A stretch of DNA of 5,105 bases from Planctomycetota bacterium (GTDB lineage Bacteria; Planctomycetota; Phycisphaerae; UBA1845). How positions within the stretch are numbered: position 1 is the stretch's first letter; the number at the start of each line of letters is the position of its first letter. Made by a program: the position numbers and the translations under genes. The stretch lies in NCBI GenBank assembly GCA_022566435.1, contig JADFIX010000380.1, positions 1-5,105 of the forward strand, read 5' to 3'. This document shows positions 1-5,105 of the stretch, in pieces. The notes beneath the pieces were generated by a model. That model ran no database searches. It was not told where the DNA came from and saw only the letters and a program-made list of their open reading frames with translations.

Positions 1-175
1 ATTCCAGAGCAGAGTGGGCGTCGCTGCTGGCGACCATGGGCAAGTCGTGTTCCCGGGCGAAAGTCAAGCCCCTGCCGTTGTCTCCGGCCCAGGTAGGCGG
101 ATTCCTATTGTCCGCCAGCCCTGTCTGCGGACCCAAGACTAATATCGCGGTGACGAACCCGAGTCTTCTGATCAT
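1..175 (-). CDS. Partial gene: signal-peptide-like N-terminus joined to a PHP-domain-like segment
   Basis: An open frame starts at ATG 175-173 and runs off the low-coordinate edge; 58 codons are visible. The start is backed by GGGAG 8 nt upstream and an in-frame TGA a little further up. Residues 1-21 look like a secretion signal: basic MIRR, a hydrophobic stretch (LGFVTAILVLG), then GLA as a possible cleavage site. Residues 39-54 (FAREHDLPMVASSDAH) resemble the segment near the C-terminus of PHP-family metal-dependent phosphoesterases, where a 'FAREHGLP...GSDAH' pattern carries metal-ligand Asp and His. In a normal PHP protein some 150 residues precede this motif; here only about 38 do. The gene may therefore be a truncated remnant or chimera, or a secreted protein of another family with a chance match. 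An inverted repeat (GGCGGA-N9-TCCGCC, 96-116) lies between the two halves and could mark a repeat insertion. No neighbour clearly shares an operon with it. That a coding frame exists is moderately sure; the family is tentative. Confidence 0.5.
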   Translation of the reverse strand, partial: MIRRLGFVTAILVLGPQTGLADNRNPPTWAGDNGRGLTFAREHDLPMVASSDAHSALE

Positions 176-335
176 TGCAACGTCTCCCAAGAAAAGCCTT
201 CGTATCTGCTCGCCCTGAAAACTTCAAGCGGTGGGCATTCGCCACCAAAGGAATTTTGGACCGAACACTCCTTCGTGGGCGAGGGCAGGATGAACCGGGA
301 TTGCGGTCATGTGAGAAAAACGCACGGGCGTGGCA

Positions 336-355
336 TGCTCAAATGAGTATGAGCA
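336..355. repeat. Palindromic element (TGCTCA-N8-TGAGCA)
   Basis: Two perfect 6-bp arms, TGCTCA and TGAGCA, flank an 8-nt loop and sit within a GGCATGCTC...GAGCACC context. This resembles interspersed 'GCATGCTCACGC...' palindromes that I associate with planctomycete intergenic DNA, in a degenerate form. That association is from memory. A genome-wide copy count would settle it. Confidence 0.35.
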
Positions 356-435
356 CCTGCCGCGACATGGATATAACACGAGCAGCAGGTATTCGCCAAG
401 GCCCGGGCACCGATGGCGGACCGGCATCGGCATAA

Positions 436-461
436 GAGGCGTGGGCGAAGCCCGCCCTACG
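436..461. repeat. REP-like palindrome with GTGGGC-GAA-GCCCGC hairpin
   Basis: The core GTGGGC GAA GCCCGC (441-455) folds into a 6-bp stem with one G-T wobble and a GAA loop, followed by CCTACG. Read on the minus strand it is the CGTAGGGCGGGCTTCGCCCAC type of element seen as dispersed intergenic repeats in many bacterial genomes. It lacks a T-tract and has no gene directly upstream, so a repeat fits better than a terminator. Confidence 0.45.
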
Positions 462-637
462 TTTAACTGCTCGTCCACCCCGTTCGCCTCCAATCGCATA
501 ATCGGTATCGCGTGGTGTTTCCTCTAGCTAATTCGCTGGCAACACCCTGGCCGGTGCTGTGACTTTTGAAGGCTCCCCGTGCCTCGCTTGGTGCACTGCG
601 TCCTTCCCACCGGCGCTCCGCCGCTTCCGAGTTTCTT

Positions 638-669
638 GCACAATATTACCAAATCTCGGACTATTGTAC
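638..669. promoter_or_regulatory. AT-rich inverted repeat, possible operator or promoter region
   Basis: GCACAATA (638-645) and TATTGTAC (662-669) form an inverted repeat matching at 7 of 8 positions with a 16-nt spacer, in an AT-rich island that contrasts with its surroundings. On the minus strand TTGCTC and TACAAT lie 17 nt apart (TACAAT overlaps one arm), resembling a sigma70-type promoter, but the nearest minus-strand start is about 490 nt away. On the plus strand it would face only the doubtful 714-938 frame. Binding by a dimeric regulator is possible but unproven. Confidence 0.2.
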
Positions 670-918
670 TGTGACAAAACGAAAAGAGCAAAAGAATCGG
701 AGGGGTTTTGGCCGTGTATTCGTCAACAAAGACGCGTCTACGTGCCAATCGCGGTGCCACCTGCAAAACAGGGAGGTGTTGCATCCTCGAGACTAGTCAT
801 CCCTGGATGGCGGACGCCGTGCCACTCATGACCCGTACCGGCTTCGATACGGCGAACCGATGTCGCTCACTGTGCGGACGTCGACCTGAACGGGCGGACC
901 CTCGTGGTAGGATATCGC

Positions 919-1077
919 CTAAAACAGCGGATAAATGAAGGGCGCGAGCGGCGACGAGTTGGCGACGATGACCACCGCCGCGACGAGCAACAGGACCAGC
1001 AACAGCGGTATCAACCACCACTTCTTCTCATGCTTGATGAAAAGGATGAATTCCTTGGCGAGTGATTGCTTGGCCAT
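919..1077 (-). CDS. DUF5989-type small single-pass membrane protein (SxtK-like)
   Basis: This 52-residue frame runs from ATG 1077-1075 to TAG 921-919. It has a polar, basic N-terminus (MAKQSLAKEFILFIKHEKKW), one transmembrane helix at about residues 21-39 (WWLIPLLLVLLLVAAVVIVA region) and a short conserved-looking tail, SSPLAPFIYPLF. The charged block before WWL(I/L)P and the 'APFIY.LF' ending are the pattern I recall for DUF5989 proteins, which lie next to NodU-type carbamoyltransferases and SxtJ-like proteins in many bacteria. The small SxtK of saxitoxin clusters appears to be the same kind of protein. By the positive-inside rule the N-terminus should be cytoplasmic. Function is unknown; a membrane anchor or partner for the carbamoyltransferase is an inference. 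The Shine-Dalgarno is weak (GGTAGAG about 10 nt upstream). A repeat-bearing gap of about 300 bp separates it from the carbamoyltransferase, so it may need its own promoter. Recognition rests on pattern and context, both good. Confidence 0.85.
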   Translation of the reverse strand: MAKQSLAKEFILFIKHEKKWWLIPLLLVLLLVAAVVIVANSSPLAPFIYPLF

Positions 1078-1110
1078 GTCCTGCGTTCTCTACCTTCGGT
1101 TCCGGGTCAT

Positions 1111-1123
1111 CCGATTGTATCGG
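1111..1123. promoter_or_regulatory. Perfect dyad CCGAT-N3-ATCGG upstream of the DUF5989-type gene
   Basis: A perfect 5+5 bp dyad with a 3-nt centre lies 34-46 nt upstream of the ATG at 1077. On the minus strand its centre reads TACAAT (1119-1114), a 5/6 match to a -10 box at a sensible distance from the gene. No good -35 lies 16-18 nt further up (AGTAGA at 17). It could be a promoter core covered by an operator, or chance. Confidence 0.25.
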
Positions 1124-1171
1124 TTCGCCGTGCTTCTCTACTTAACACTACAGCGCGAGGTTGTCATGAAT

Positions 1172-1200
1172 CCGTAGCGCAGGCATCTTGCCTGCATCGT
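1172..1200. repeat. Palindromic repeat-like element GCAGGCA-TCT-TGCCTGC
   Basis: Perfect 7-bp arms (1179-1185 and 1189-1195) around TCT, in a GTAGCGCAGGCATCTTGCCTG context, form a strong hairpin. This GTAGCGCAGGC...GCCTGC style is one I associate with dispersed intergenic repeats in planctomycete and acidobacterial genomes. It lies between the carbamoyltransferase and the DUF5989-type gene. Neither strand carries a T-run after the stem, which argues against an intrinsic terminator, though the hairpin could stabilise or end transcripts. Confidence 0.5.
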
Positions 1201-1228
1201 CACCTGCGGTCGTGCGGGCTCGCATATC

Positions 1229-1253
1229 GCCAACCTCAATTGTGCGGGTTGGC
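1229..1253. repeat. Inverted repeat GCCAACC-N11-GGTTGGC
   Basis: Perfect 7-bp arms flank an 11-nt loop (TCAATTGTGCG), some 35 bp from the preceding palindrome. It may be the second half of a composite repeat with it. There is no T-tract. Confidence 0.35.
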
Positions 1254-1290
1254 AAGAGCCGGGTCGCTCACGCTCGCCGTACTGAACGCG

Positions 1291-1365
1291 ACCGACTAGG
1301 AAGCGTGAAGGGCCGACCGACCAGGGAGCCCTGAAGCGCGACCGGATAGGGAGCGTGAAGGCGAC
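1291..1365. repeat. Three-copy 25-bp tandem repeat
   Basis: Three degenerate units begin at 1291 (ACCGACTAGGAAGCGTGAAG), 1316 (ACCGACCAGGGAGCCCTGAA) and 1341 (ACCGGATAGGGAGCGTGAAG), exactly 25 bp apart. An approximate consensus is ACCGACYAGGGAGCGTGAAG plus GCGCG-like linker bases. The 25 bp before the first unit keep only its end (CTGAACGCG, 1282-1290), a possible decayed copy. The array ends about 16 bp beyond the carbamoyltransferase stop, in its 3' untranslated region. The copies differ by several substitutions, so it is not a fresh slippage product. Confidence 0.75.
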
Positions 1366-1381
1366 GCTTCCCGAGGCCGCG

Positions 1382-3166
1382 TCACTGCGTCGCCACGCCG
1401 GACTTCACCACGGATTCGGATTCCAAAGCCACGCTGCGGCGCATGCCCGCGTCATAATCGACATCGCCCGCTTTCTGGGTGACGACGTAGTCGCCGATCA
1501 CCAGGACGTCGATGCCGGTCTTGACGAACGTATTGTACGCGTCGCGGGGCGTGCAGACAATCGGCTCGCCGCGGACGTTGAACGACGTGTTGATGACCAC
1601 CGGGACGCCCGTCAACTCGCCGAACCGCTTGATCAGGCGATAGTACCGGCCGTTCTGCTCTTCGGTCACCGTCTGCACGCGACCGGTTCCGTCCTCATGC
1701 GTGGTCGCCGGTATGACTTCCCGCTTCTCCGGCCGAACCATGGGGACCAGCAGCATATACGGGGCCTCCATCCCTTCGGGCATCTCGAAGTACTCGTGGG
1801 CGCGCTCTTTTATAATGGCCGGTGCGAAGGGTCGAAACGCCTCGCGGAATTTCACTTTGGCGTTGATCACATCCTTCATTTTGTTACTGCGAGCGTCCGC
1901 GAGTAATGAGCGGGAACCGAGCGCCCGCGGGCCGAATTCCAATCGTCCCTGAAACCAACCGACAACCTTGCCGTCGGCGATCATTTGTGCGGTTCGCTGT
2001 AGAAGATCTTGTTCGTCGTTGACCACCTCATAGGCGGCGCCCACTCCCTCCAGCGTGGACTTGATCTCCTCGTTCGAAAAAGACGGACCCCAGAGGGCGT
2101 GATCCATGCGAAAGGTGCGCGGATTGCCGAGCACGGTGTTGTAGATATAAAACGCGGTGCCGAGTGCTCCGCCCGAATCACCGGCCGCCGGCTGAATGAA
2201 GATGTTTTTGAAGCCGCTTTCCTGAAATATTCGCCAGTTGGCCACACAATTGAGCCCGACGCCGCCGGCGATACACACGTTGTCCGAGCCGGTCACACGG
2301 TGTACGTGAGTCGCGGTCTTGAGCATGATCTCCTCGACGATTTTCTGTCCGGAGTGGGCGATGTCGCGATGAAAGTCCGTGAGTTCGGTTTCCGGATTTC
2401 GTTGTGGTTCGCCGAACAATTTCGACCACCGGCCGCTGATCGTGCGGGTGGTCGAATGGTGGTGGGCGAAATACTGTAGGTCAAGCCGAATACTGCCGTC
2501 GTCCTTGATGTCGACGATTTCGCGGAATTTATCGACGTAGGAGGGCTTGCCATACGGGGCGAGGCCCATCACTTTCCATTCCGCATCGTTGATCCGAAAG
2601 CCCAGATAGGCGGTAATGGCACTGAAGAGCAGGCCGACCGAGTGGGGAAACCGCAGTTCCTTTTGCATCTCGATGGTGTTTCCCCGCCCCATGCCCCAAC
2701 TGGAAGTGGTCCATTCGCCGACACCATCGGCCGTGATGATGGCCGCCTCGTCGAACGGCGACACGAGAAAAGCGCTCGCCGCGTGAGAAAGATGGTGCTG
2801 GCAATAGAGAATGTCCTTGTCGGTGTTCAGGTGTTTCTGGATTTCGCGCCCGATGTGCAAACGGTGGCCGAGCCACAACGGCATCGCTTTCAGCCAGGGT
2901 TTCAGGGTGCCAGGCCAACCCGCCAAGATGGTTTCGAGAATGCGGTTGAACTTGACCAGCGGCTTTTCGTAAAAGCCGATGTGATCCACATCGTCGATCG
3001 TCACGCCGGCTTCGCGTAGGCAATACTCGATGGCCAGCGCGGGAAAGCCGCTATCGTGCTTCTTGCGGTTAAAGCGTTCCTCTTCCGCCGCGGCGATGAG
3101 TTGTCCATCCTTTACCAGGGCCGCGCCGGAGTCGTGGTAGTAACAGGAGATTCCCAGAACAATCAC
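1382..3166 (-). CDS. NodU/CmcH/TobZ/SxtI-family O-carbamoyltransferase
   Basis: This cytoplasmic enzyme family uses carbamoyl phosphate and ATP to make carbamoyl-adenylate, then moves the carbamoyl group to a hydroxyl of an acceptor (nodulation factors, cephamycin, tobramycin, saxitoxin in known members). With the start at GTG 3166-3164 it is 594 residues and begins MIVLGISCYYHDSGAAL, the usual family N-terminus. The Kae1-like N-terminal domain (about 1-345) carries HHLSHA (124-129), ITADGVGEW (144-152), GGVGLNC (301-307) and AAGDSGGALG (327-336); H124, H128, D147 and D330 correspond in spacing or motif to the iron ligands of TobZ. The YrdC-like C-terminal domain (about 385-570) carries GRLEFGPRALGSRS (407-420), REAFRPFAPA (441-450) and TSFNVRGEPIV (527-537). 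All expected motifs are present, so it should be active. An upstream GTG at 3211 and ATG at 3196 are in frame, but GAGGAGGAG lies just before GTG 3166. It follows the SxtJ-like gene by 52 bp. The acceptor cannot be told from sequence. Confidence 0.95.
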   Translation of the reverse strand: MIVLGISCYYHDSGAALVKDGQLIAAAEEERFNRKKHDSGFPALAIEYCLREAGVTIDDVDHIGFYEKPLVKFNRILETILAGWPGTLKPWLKAMPLWLGHRLHIGREIQKHLNTDKDILYCQHHLSHAASAFLVSPFDEAAIITADGVGEWTTSSWGMGRGNTIEMQKELRFPHSVGLLFSAITAYLGFRINDAEWKVMGLAPYGKPSYVDKFREIVDIKDDGSIRLDLQYFAHHHSTTRTISGRWSKLFGEPQRNPETELTDFHRDIAHSGQKIVEEIMLKTATHVHRVTGSDNVCIAGGVGLNCVANWRIFQESGFKNIFIQPAAGDSGGALGTAFYIYNTVLGNPRTFRMDHALWGPSFSNEEIKSTLEGVGAAYEVVNDEQDLLQRTAQMIADGKVVGWFQGRLEFGPRALGSRSLLADARSNKMKDVINAKVKFREAFRPFAPAIIKERAHEYFEMPEGMEAPYMLLVPMVRPEKREVIPATTHEDGTGRVQTVTEEQNGRYYRLIKRFGELTGVPVVINTSFNVRGEPIVCTPRDAYNTFVKTGIDVLVIGDYVVTQKAGDVDYDAGMRRSVALESESVVKSGVATQ

Positions 3167-3174
3167 GAATGTGG

Positions 3175-3183
3175 CTCCTCCTC
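3175..3183 (-). promoter_or_regulatory. Shine-Dalgarno deciding the carbamoyltransferase GTG start
   Basis: GAGGAGGAG on the minus strand ends 8 nt before GTG 3166-3164 and contains GGAGG. It lies inside the codons that would be read from the upstream starts at 3211 and 3196, neither of which has a comparable site. The protein from GTG 3166 starts exactly where family members start, so the first 15 codons of the longer frame are probably untranslated. Confidence 0.75.
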
Positions 3184-3218
3184 GGGCCCGATTCATCGAG
3201 CCGTCGTCCACTCCTGAC

Positions 3219-3668
3219 CTAAAAAGGTCTGGCCATCCGCTCCATCGTCGATTCGTATGGTTTCGGGTCTTCCCAGTACGAATTGCGTGCGTGGCGTTGC
3301 TTTCGCAGAGGGTCGCCGAACCGCACGATGATTGAAAACACCGGCAACAGGAGGATGAACAAGACTGTCAAGAGTATCGTCGACATGACCAGCCCGATCG
3401 GCACGGTCAACGACATCCAAATCACGTACACAGGCTTCGCGGCGACGGGTGAGGTCAATCCGACCAACCCCATGGAAGCGCCCAAAGCCCAGAAGCACAA
3501 GGAAGCGATTTGCCCGCGGCTTCCGCTCCAACCAGCCGCGGCCCCGTCGATGCCGCGAATCCAAGGCAGAAGCCAGGTCAGCGCGCCAATCCCCCCGAAG
3601 CCGATCAACATCGCCCAACCAAAACCACGGAGGTCGCTCGGGGTTGGATTCCTATTGACGGTGAACAA
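3219..3668 (-). CDS. SxtJ-family integral membrane protein
   Basis: A 149-residue membrane protein with a TTG start at 3668-3666, supported by AAGGAG 9 nt upstream and an in-frame TAG just above it. Hydrophobic segments fall at about 16-37, 54-72 and 86-116, the last long enough for one long or two short helices. The polar C-terminus holds the conserved features I associate with SxtJ-like proteins: GDPL (118-121), SYW (130-132) and a terminal RPF (147-149). The family is named after SxtJ of the saxitoxin cluster and commonly neighbours NodU-type carbamoyltransferases; no biochemical role is established. It lies 52 bp after metG and 52 bp before the carbamoyltransferase, on the same strand, so the three are probably cotranscribed. 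A role in holding the carbamoyltransferase at the membrane or presenting a lipid-linked or exported substrate is inference. Family assignment is from motif pattern plus context. Confidence 0.85.
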   Translation of the reverse strand: MFTVNRNPTPSDLRGFGWAMLIGFGGIGALTWLLPWIRGIDGAAAGWSGSRGQIASLCFWALGASMGLVGLTSPVAAKPVYVIWMSLTVPIGLVMSTILLTVLFILLLPVFSIIVRFGDPLRKQRHARNSYWEDPKPYESTMERMARPF

Positions 3669-3677
3669 CGCTTTCTA

Positions 3678-3684
3678 CTCCTTT
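3678..3684 (-). promoter_or_regulatory. Shine-Dalgarno deciding the sxtJ-like TTG start
   Basis: AAAGGAG on the minus strand lies 9 nt before TTG 3668-3666. No ATG or GTG occurs nearby in frame, and a TAG in frame lies between this site and the TTG, so the rare TTG is the only sensible start. Confidence 0.7.
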
Positions 3685-3720
3685 GTCGCCGATGGACCGT
3701 CCCCGATCGACTCAATCGTG

Positions 3721-5105
3721 CTAATCATCCAAGAGATCCTTGGCGTCCAGTTTTTTGACGAGGATCTCCGGTTGGCCCAATCCGTGCCCGTCGGCCAAGG
3801 GCGTTGTGGCGGCCGCCCACTCGCGATGATCGCCGTCCAAGCTAAGAATCTTGGCGCATTTCTCCGCCGTGAAGGGAAGAAACGGCGCGGAGATCGTGGT
3901 GAGCGTACGCGCGGTTTGCAGGCAGATATTGATTGCCCGACCGCAAGCGATCATGTCCGTCTTTCGCGACAAGAACGGCTTTGTCGCGTCGAAATAACCA
4001 TTGCCCGCCCGCGCCAGAGCCATGACCTCGGCAAGCGCGGCCTTGAAACGGAAGGCTTCCAATTCATCGGCCGTTTTGGCAACGGCCTGACGGCAGCGCT
4101 CTAGATGGGCCAGATCCAGTTCGTCGCGGTCACCTGCCGGCGGGACTTTTCCATCGAAGTATTTGTGCGCGAAGGTCACGGTGCGATTGAAGAAATTTCC
4201 CAATGCGTTGGCGAACTCGCCATTGTTGCGGCCGATGAAATCGCTGAATTCAAACGCAGTCCTTGCGGTCTCCGGGGCCACGGCAGTGAGGTAGTAGCGT
4301 AGCGGATCGGGATCAAAATCCTTCAGGTAATCCTCGATCCAGACTGCGGTGCCGCGGCTCTTGCTGATTTTTTCCTCACCCTTTCCCGGAAACTTGATGT
4401 TGAGGAACGAATTCGCCACGACGTTGTACGGAAGCTGATACTCGCCGCGCTCGCCCTGTATGCTCTCGCTGTCATGGGTCGCCAAAAGCATCGCCGGCCA
4501 CGTGATGGCGTGGAAGACGATGTTGTCTTCACCGATGAAATGAACAATCTTGCAATCCGGATTTTTCCACCATTTTTCGTAATCGGCCTCCGCACCCCCG
4601 TCGCGTGCACACAAAGCAGCGGTAAACGAGACGTATCCGATGGGGGCATCGAACCACACATAGAGCGACTTGTCTTTGGCATCGGGATCATCGAGAGGCA
4701 CCGGCACGCCCCATTTCAGGTCGCGGGTCATCGCCCGTTCGGGGAGTCCTTCGGCCTGGATCCGACCGAGGCTTTGATTCAGCACGGTCGGTCTCCAGGC
4801 TGTTCCGTCGGAGTCGACGGCCTGCTTGCTCTCCAGCCATTTGGCCAACTTTGCCTGCAATTGGTCGAGACGGAGATACCAGTGAATGGTTTCCTTCAGT
4901 TGAGGCGTGGTACCTGTCAGTTCGCTAATCGGATCGACGAGTTCGATCTGATCCATGGAGCGTCCACAATCTTCGCATTGGTCGCCAAAGGCGTTCTTTC
5001 CCCCGCAGTGTGGACAAGTGCCGCGAACGAACCGATCGGGCAGAAACTGCCCGGCCTTTGAATCGTAGAGCTGTTTACCTTTCCGTTTGCTGAAGAGGTT
5101 TTTTT
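3721..5105 (-). CDS. metG: Methionyl-tRNA synthetase, C-terminal 460 residues
   Basis: This cytoplasmic class I synthetase charges tRNA-Met with methionine using ATP. The frame is open to the window's high-coordinate end, so the N-terminus with the HIGH motif is outside; the internal ATG at 4956 is not the start. Visible residues (1 = codon ending at 5101) show YDSKAGQFLPDRFVRGTCP (13-31), a zinc knuckle CPHC-x9-CEDC (C30, C33, C43, C46), WFDAPIGY (150-157), HFIGEDN (188-194) and the signature loop KISKSRG (245-251), a KMSKS variant. The anticodon-binding helical domain follows, with NFFNR (303-307) matching E. coli N391/R395, but Phe (377, in KPFLSRKTD) where E. coli has Trp461. The protein ends soon after (LLDD, TAG at 3723-3721), so the C-terminal dimerising tRNA-binding domain of many bacterial MetRS is absent. 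It is followed after 52 bp by the sxtJ-like gene with no terminator visible between, suggesting read-through into the carbamoylation genes. Confidence 0.96.
   Translation of the reverse strand, partial: KNLFSKRKGKQLYDSKAGQFLPDRFVRGTCPHCGGKNAFGDQCEDCGRSMDQIELVDPISELTGTTPQLKETIHWYLRLDQLQAKLAKWLESKQAVDSDGTAWRPTVLNQSLGRIQAEGLPERAMTRDLKWGVPVPLDDPDAKDKSLYVWFDAPIGYVSFTAALCARDGGAEADYEKWWKNPDCKIVHFIGEDNIVFHAITWPAMLLATHDSESIQGERGEYQLPYNVVANSFLNIKFPGKGEEKISKSRGTAVWIEDYLKDFDPDPLRYYLTAVAPETARTAFEFSDFIGRNNGEFANALGNFFNRTVTFAHKYFDGKVPPAGDRDELDLAHLERCRQAVAKTADELEAFRFKAALAEVMALARAGNGYFDATKPFLSRKTDMIACGRAINICLQTARTLTTISAPFLPFTAEKCAKILSLDGDHREWAAATTPLADGHGLGQPEILVKKLDAKDLLDD

Larger units (their letters stand above)
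176..918. other. Gene-poor region with palindromic repeats, no convincing CDS
   Basis: I find no ORF here with recognisable protein sequence, consistent codon use or a good start on either strand. The stretch contains palindromic repeat-like elements near 336-355 and 436-461 and an AT-rich dyad at 638-669. A plus-strand frame opening at GTG 714 has a good Shine-Dalgarno (GGAGGGG, 699-705) and would give a 74-aa product ending at 938, but the protein is Arg-rich, uses rare codons (AGG, ATA, CTA) and overlaps the end of the DUF5989-type gene, so I do not call it. No T-tracted hairpin was found downstream of that gene's stop. The region reads as eroded intergenic DNA. Confidence 0.6.

Noticed and set aside
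224..499. 91-aa minus-strand frame
   Set aside because: It spans two palindromic repeat-like elements, its product shows no domain pattern, and its composition is unlike the real genes.
829..856. Possible terminator: CCGTA...TACGG downstream of the DUF5989-type gene
   Set aside because: The stem is only 5 bp with a 10-nt loop and no T-tract follows on the minus strand.
714..938. 74-aa plus-strand frame with a good Shine-Dalgarno
   Set aside because: Arg-rich, rare-codon-rich product with no family resemblance, overlapping the 3' end of the DUF5989-type gene. The start context alone is not enough.
1172..1365. CRISPR-like array
   Set aside because: The 25-bp units are directly abutting with no spacers, they differ from each other, and no cas gene is present.
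1355..1906. 183-aa plus-strand open frame
   Set aside because: It is antisense to the conserved C-terminal domain of the carbamoyltransferase and shows no recognisable protein features, so it is a shadow frame.
2009..2479. 156-aa plus-strand open frame
   Set aside because: It is antisense to the Kae1-like domain of the carbamoyltransferase; coding signal is entirely on the other strand.
3283..4104. 273-aa plus-strand open frame
   Set aside because: It runs antisense across the sxtJ-like gene and the end of metG, both well supported, and has no domain of its own.
4474..5061. 195-aa plus-strand open frame
   Set aside because: It is antisense to metG, including its zinc knuckle, and its length follows from the codon bias of the real gene.

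Overview
The window looks like bacterial chromosome, moderately GC-rich, with every supportable gene on the minus strand. Alternative start codons (GTG, TTG) with strong Shine-Dalgarno sequences, the style of the methionyl-tRNA synthetase, an SxtJ/DUF5989/carbamoyltransferase trio and short palindromic and tandem intergenic repeats are what I would expect of a Planctomycetes/PVC-type bacterium. The lineage is inferred from memory of gene and repeat style, not from a search.

Layout in the direction of transcription (high to low coordinates): (1) metG, methionyl-tRNA synthetase, 5105-3721, with its N-terminus off the window edge; (2) after a 52-bp gap, a 149-aa SxtJ-family membrane protein, 3668-3219, with a TTG start; (3) after another 52 bp, a 594-aa NodU/CmcH/TobZ/SxtI-type O-carbamoyltransferase, 3166-1382, whose best start is a GTG behind a near-perfect Shine-Dalgarno; (4) about 300 bp holding palindromes and a three-copy 25-bp tandem repeat; (5) a 52-aa single-pass membrane protein of the DUF5989 type, 1077-919, short enough to be missed by automatic calling; (6) about 740 bp with no convincing gene but with repeat-like palindromes and an AT-rich dyad; (7) the start of a gene, 175-1, leaving the window, with a secretion-signal-like N-terminus followed by a segment resembling the end of a PHP-family metallohydrolase domain.

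The main interest is the carbamoyltransferase + SxtJ-like + DUF5989-like set. From memory, the same three kinds of protein are adjacent in cyanobacterial saxitoxin clusters (sxtI, sxtJ, sxtK), where J and K have no assigned function. Here the set sits beside a housekeeping tRNA synthetase with no toxin genes in view, which suggests a general module: a soluble enzyme that carbamoylates a hydroxyl group, paired with two small membrane proteins that may place it at the membrane or handle a membrane-associated substrate. The biochemical class of the enzyme is secure. The substrate and the roles of the membrane partners are unknown.
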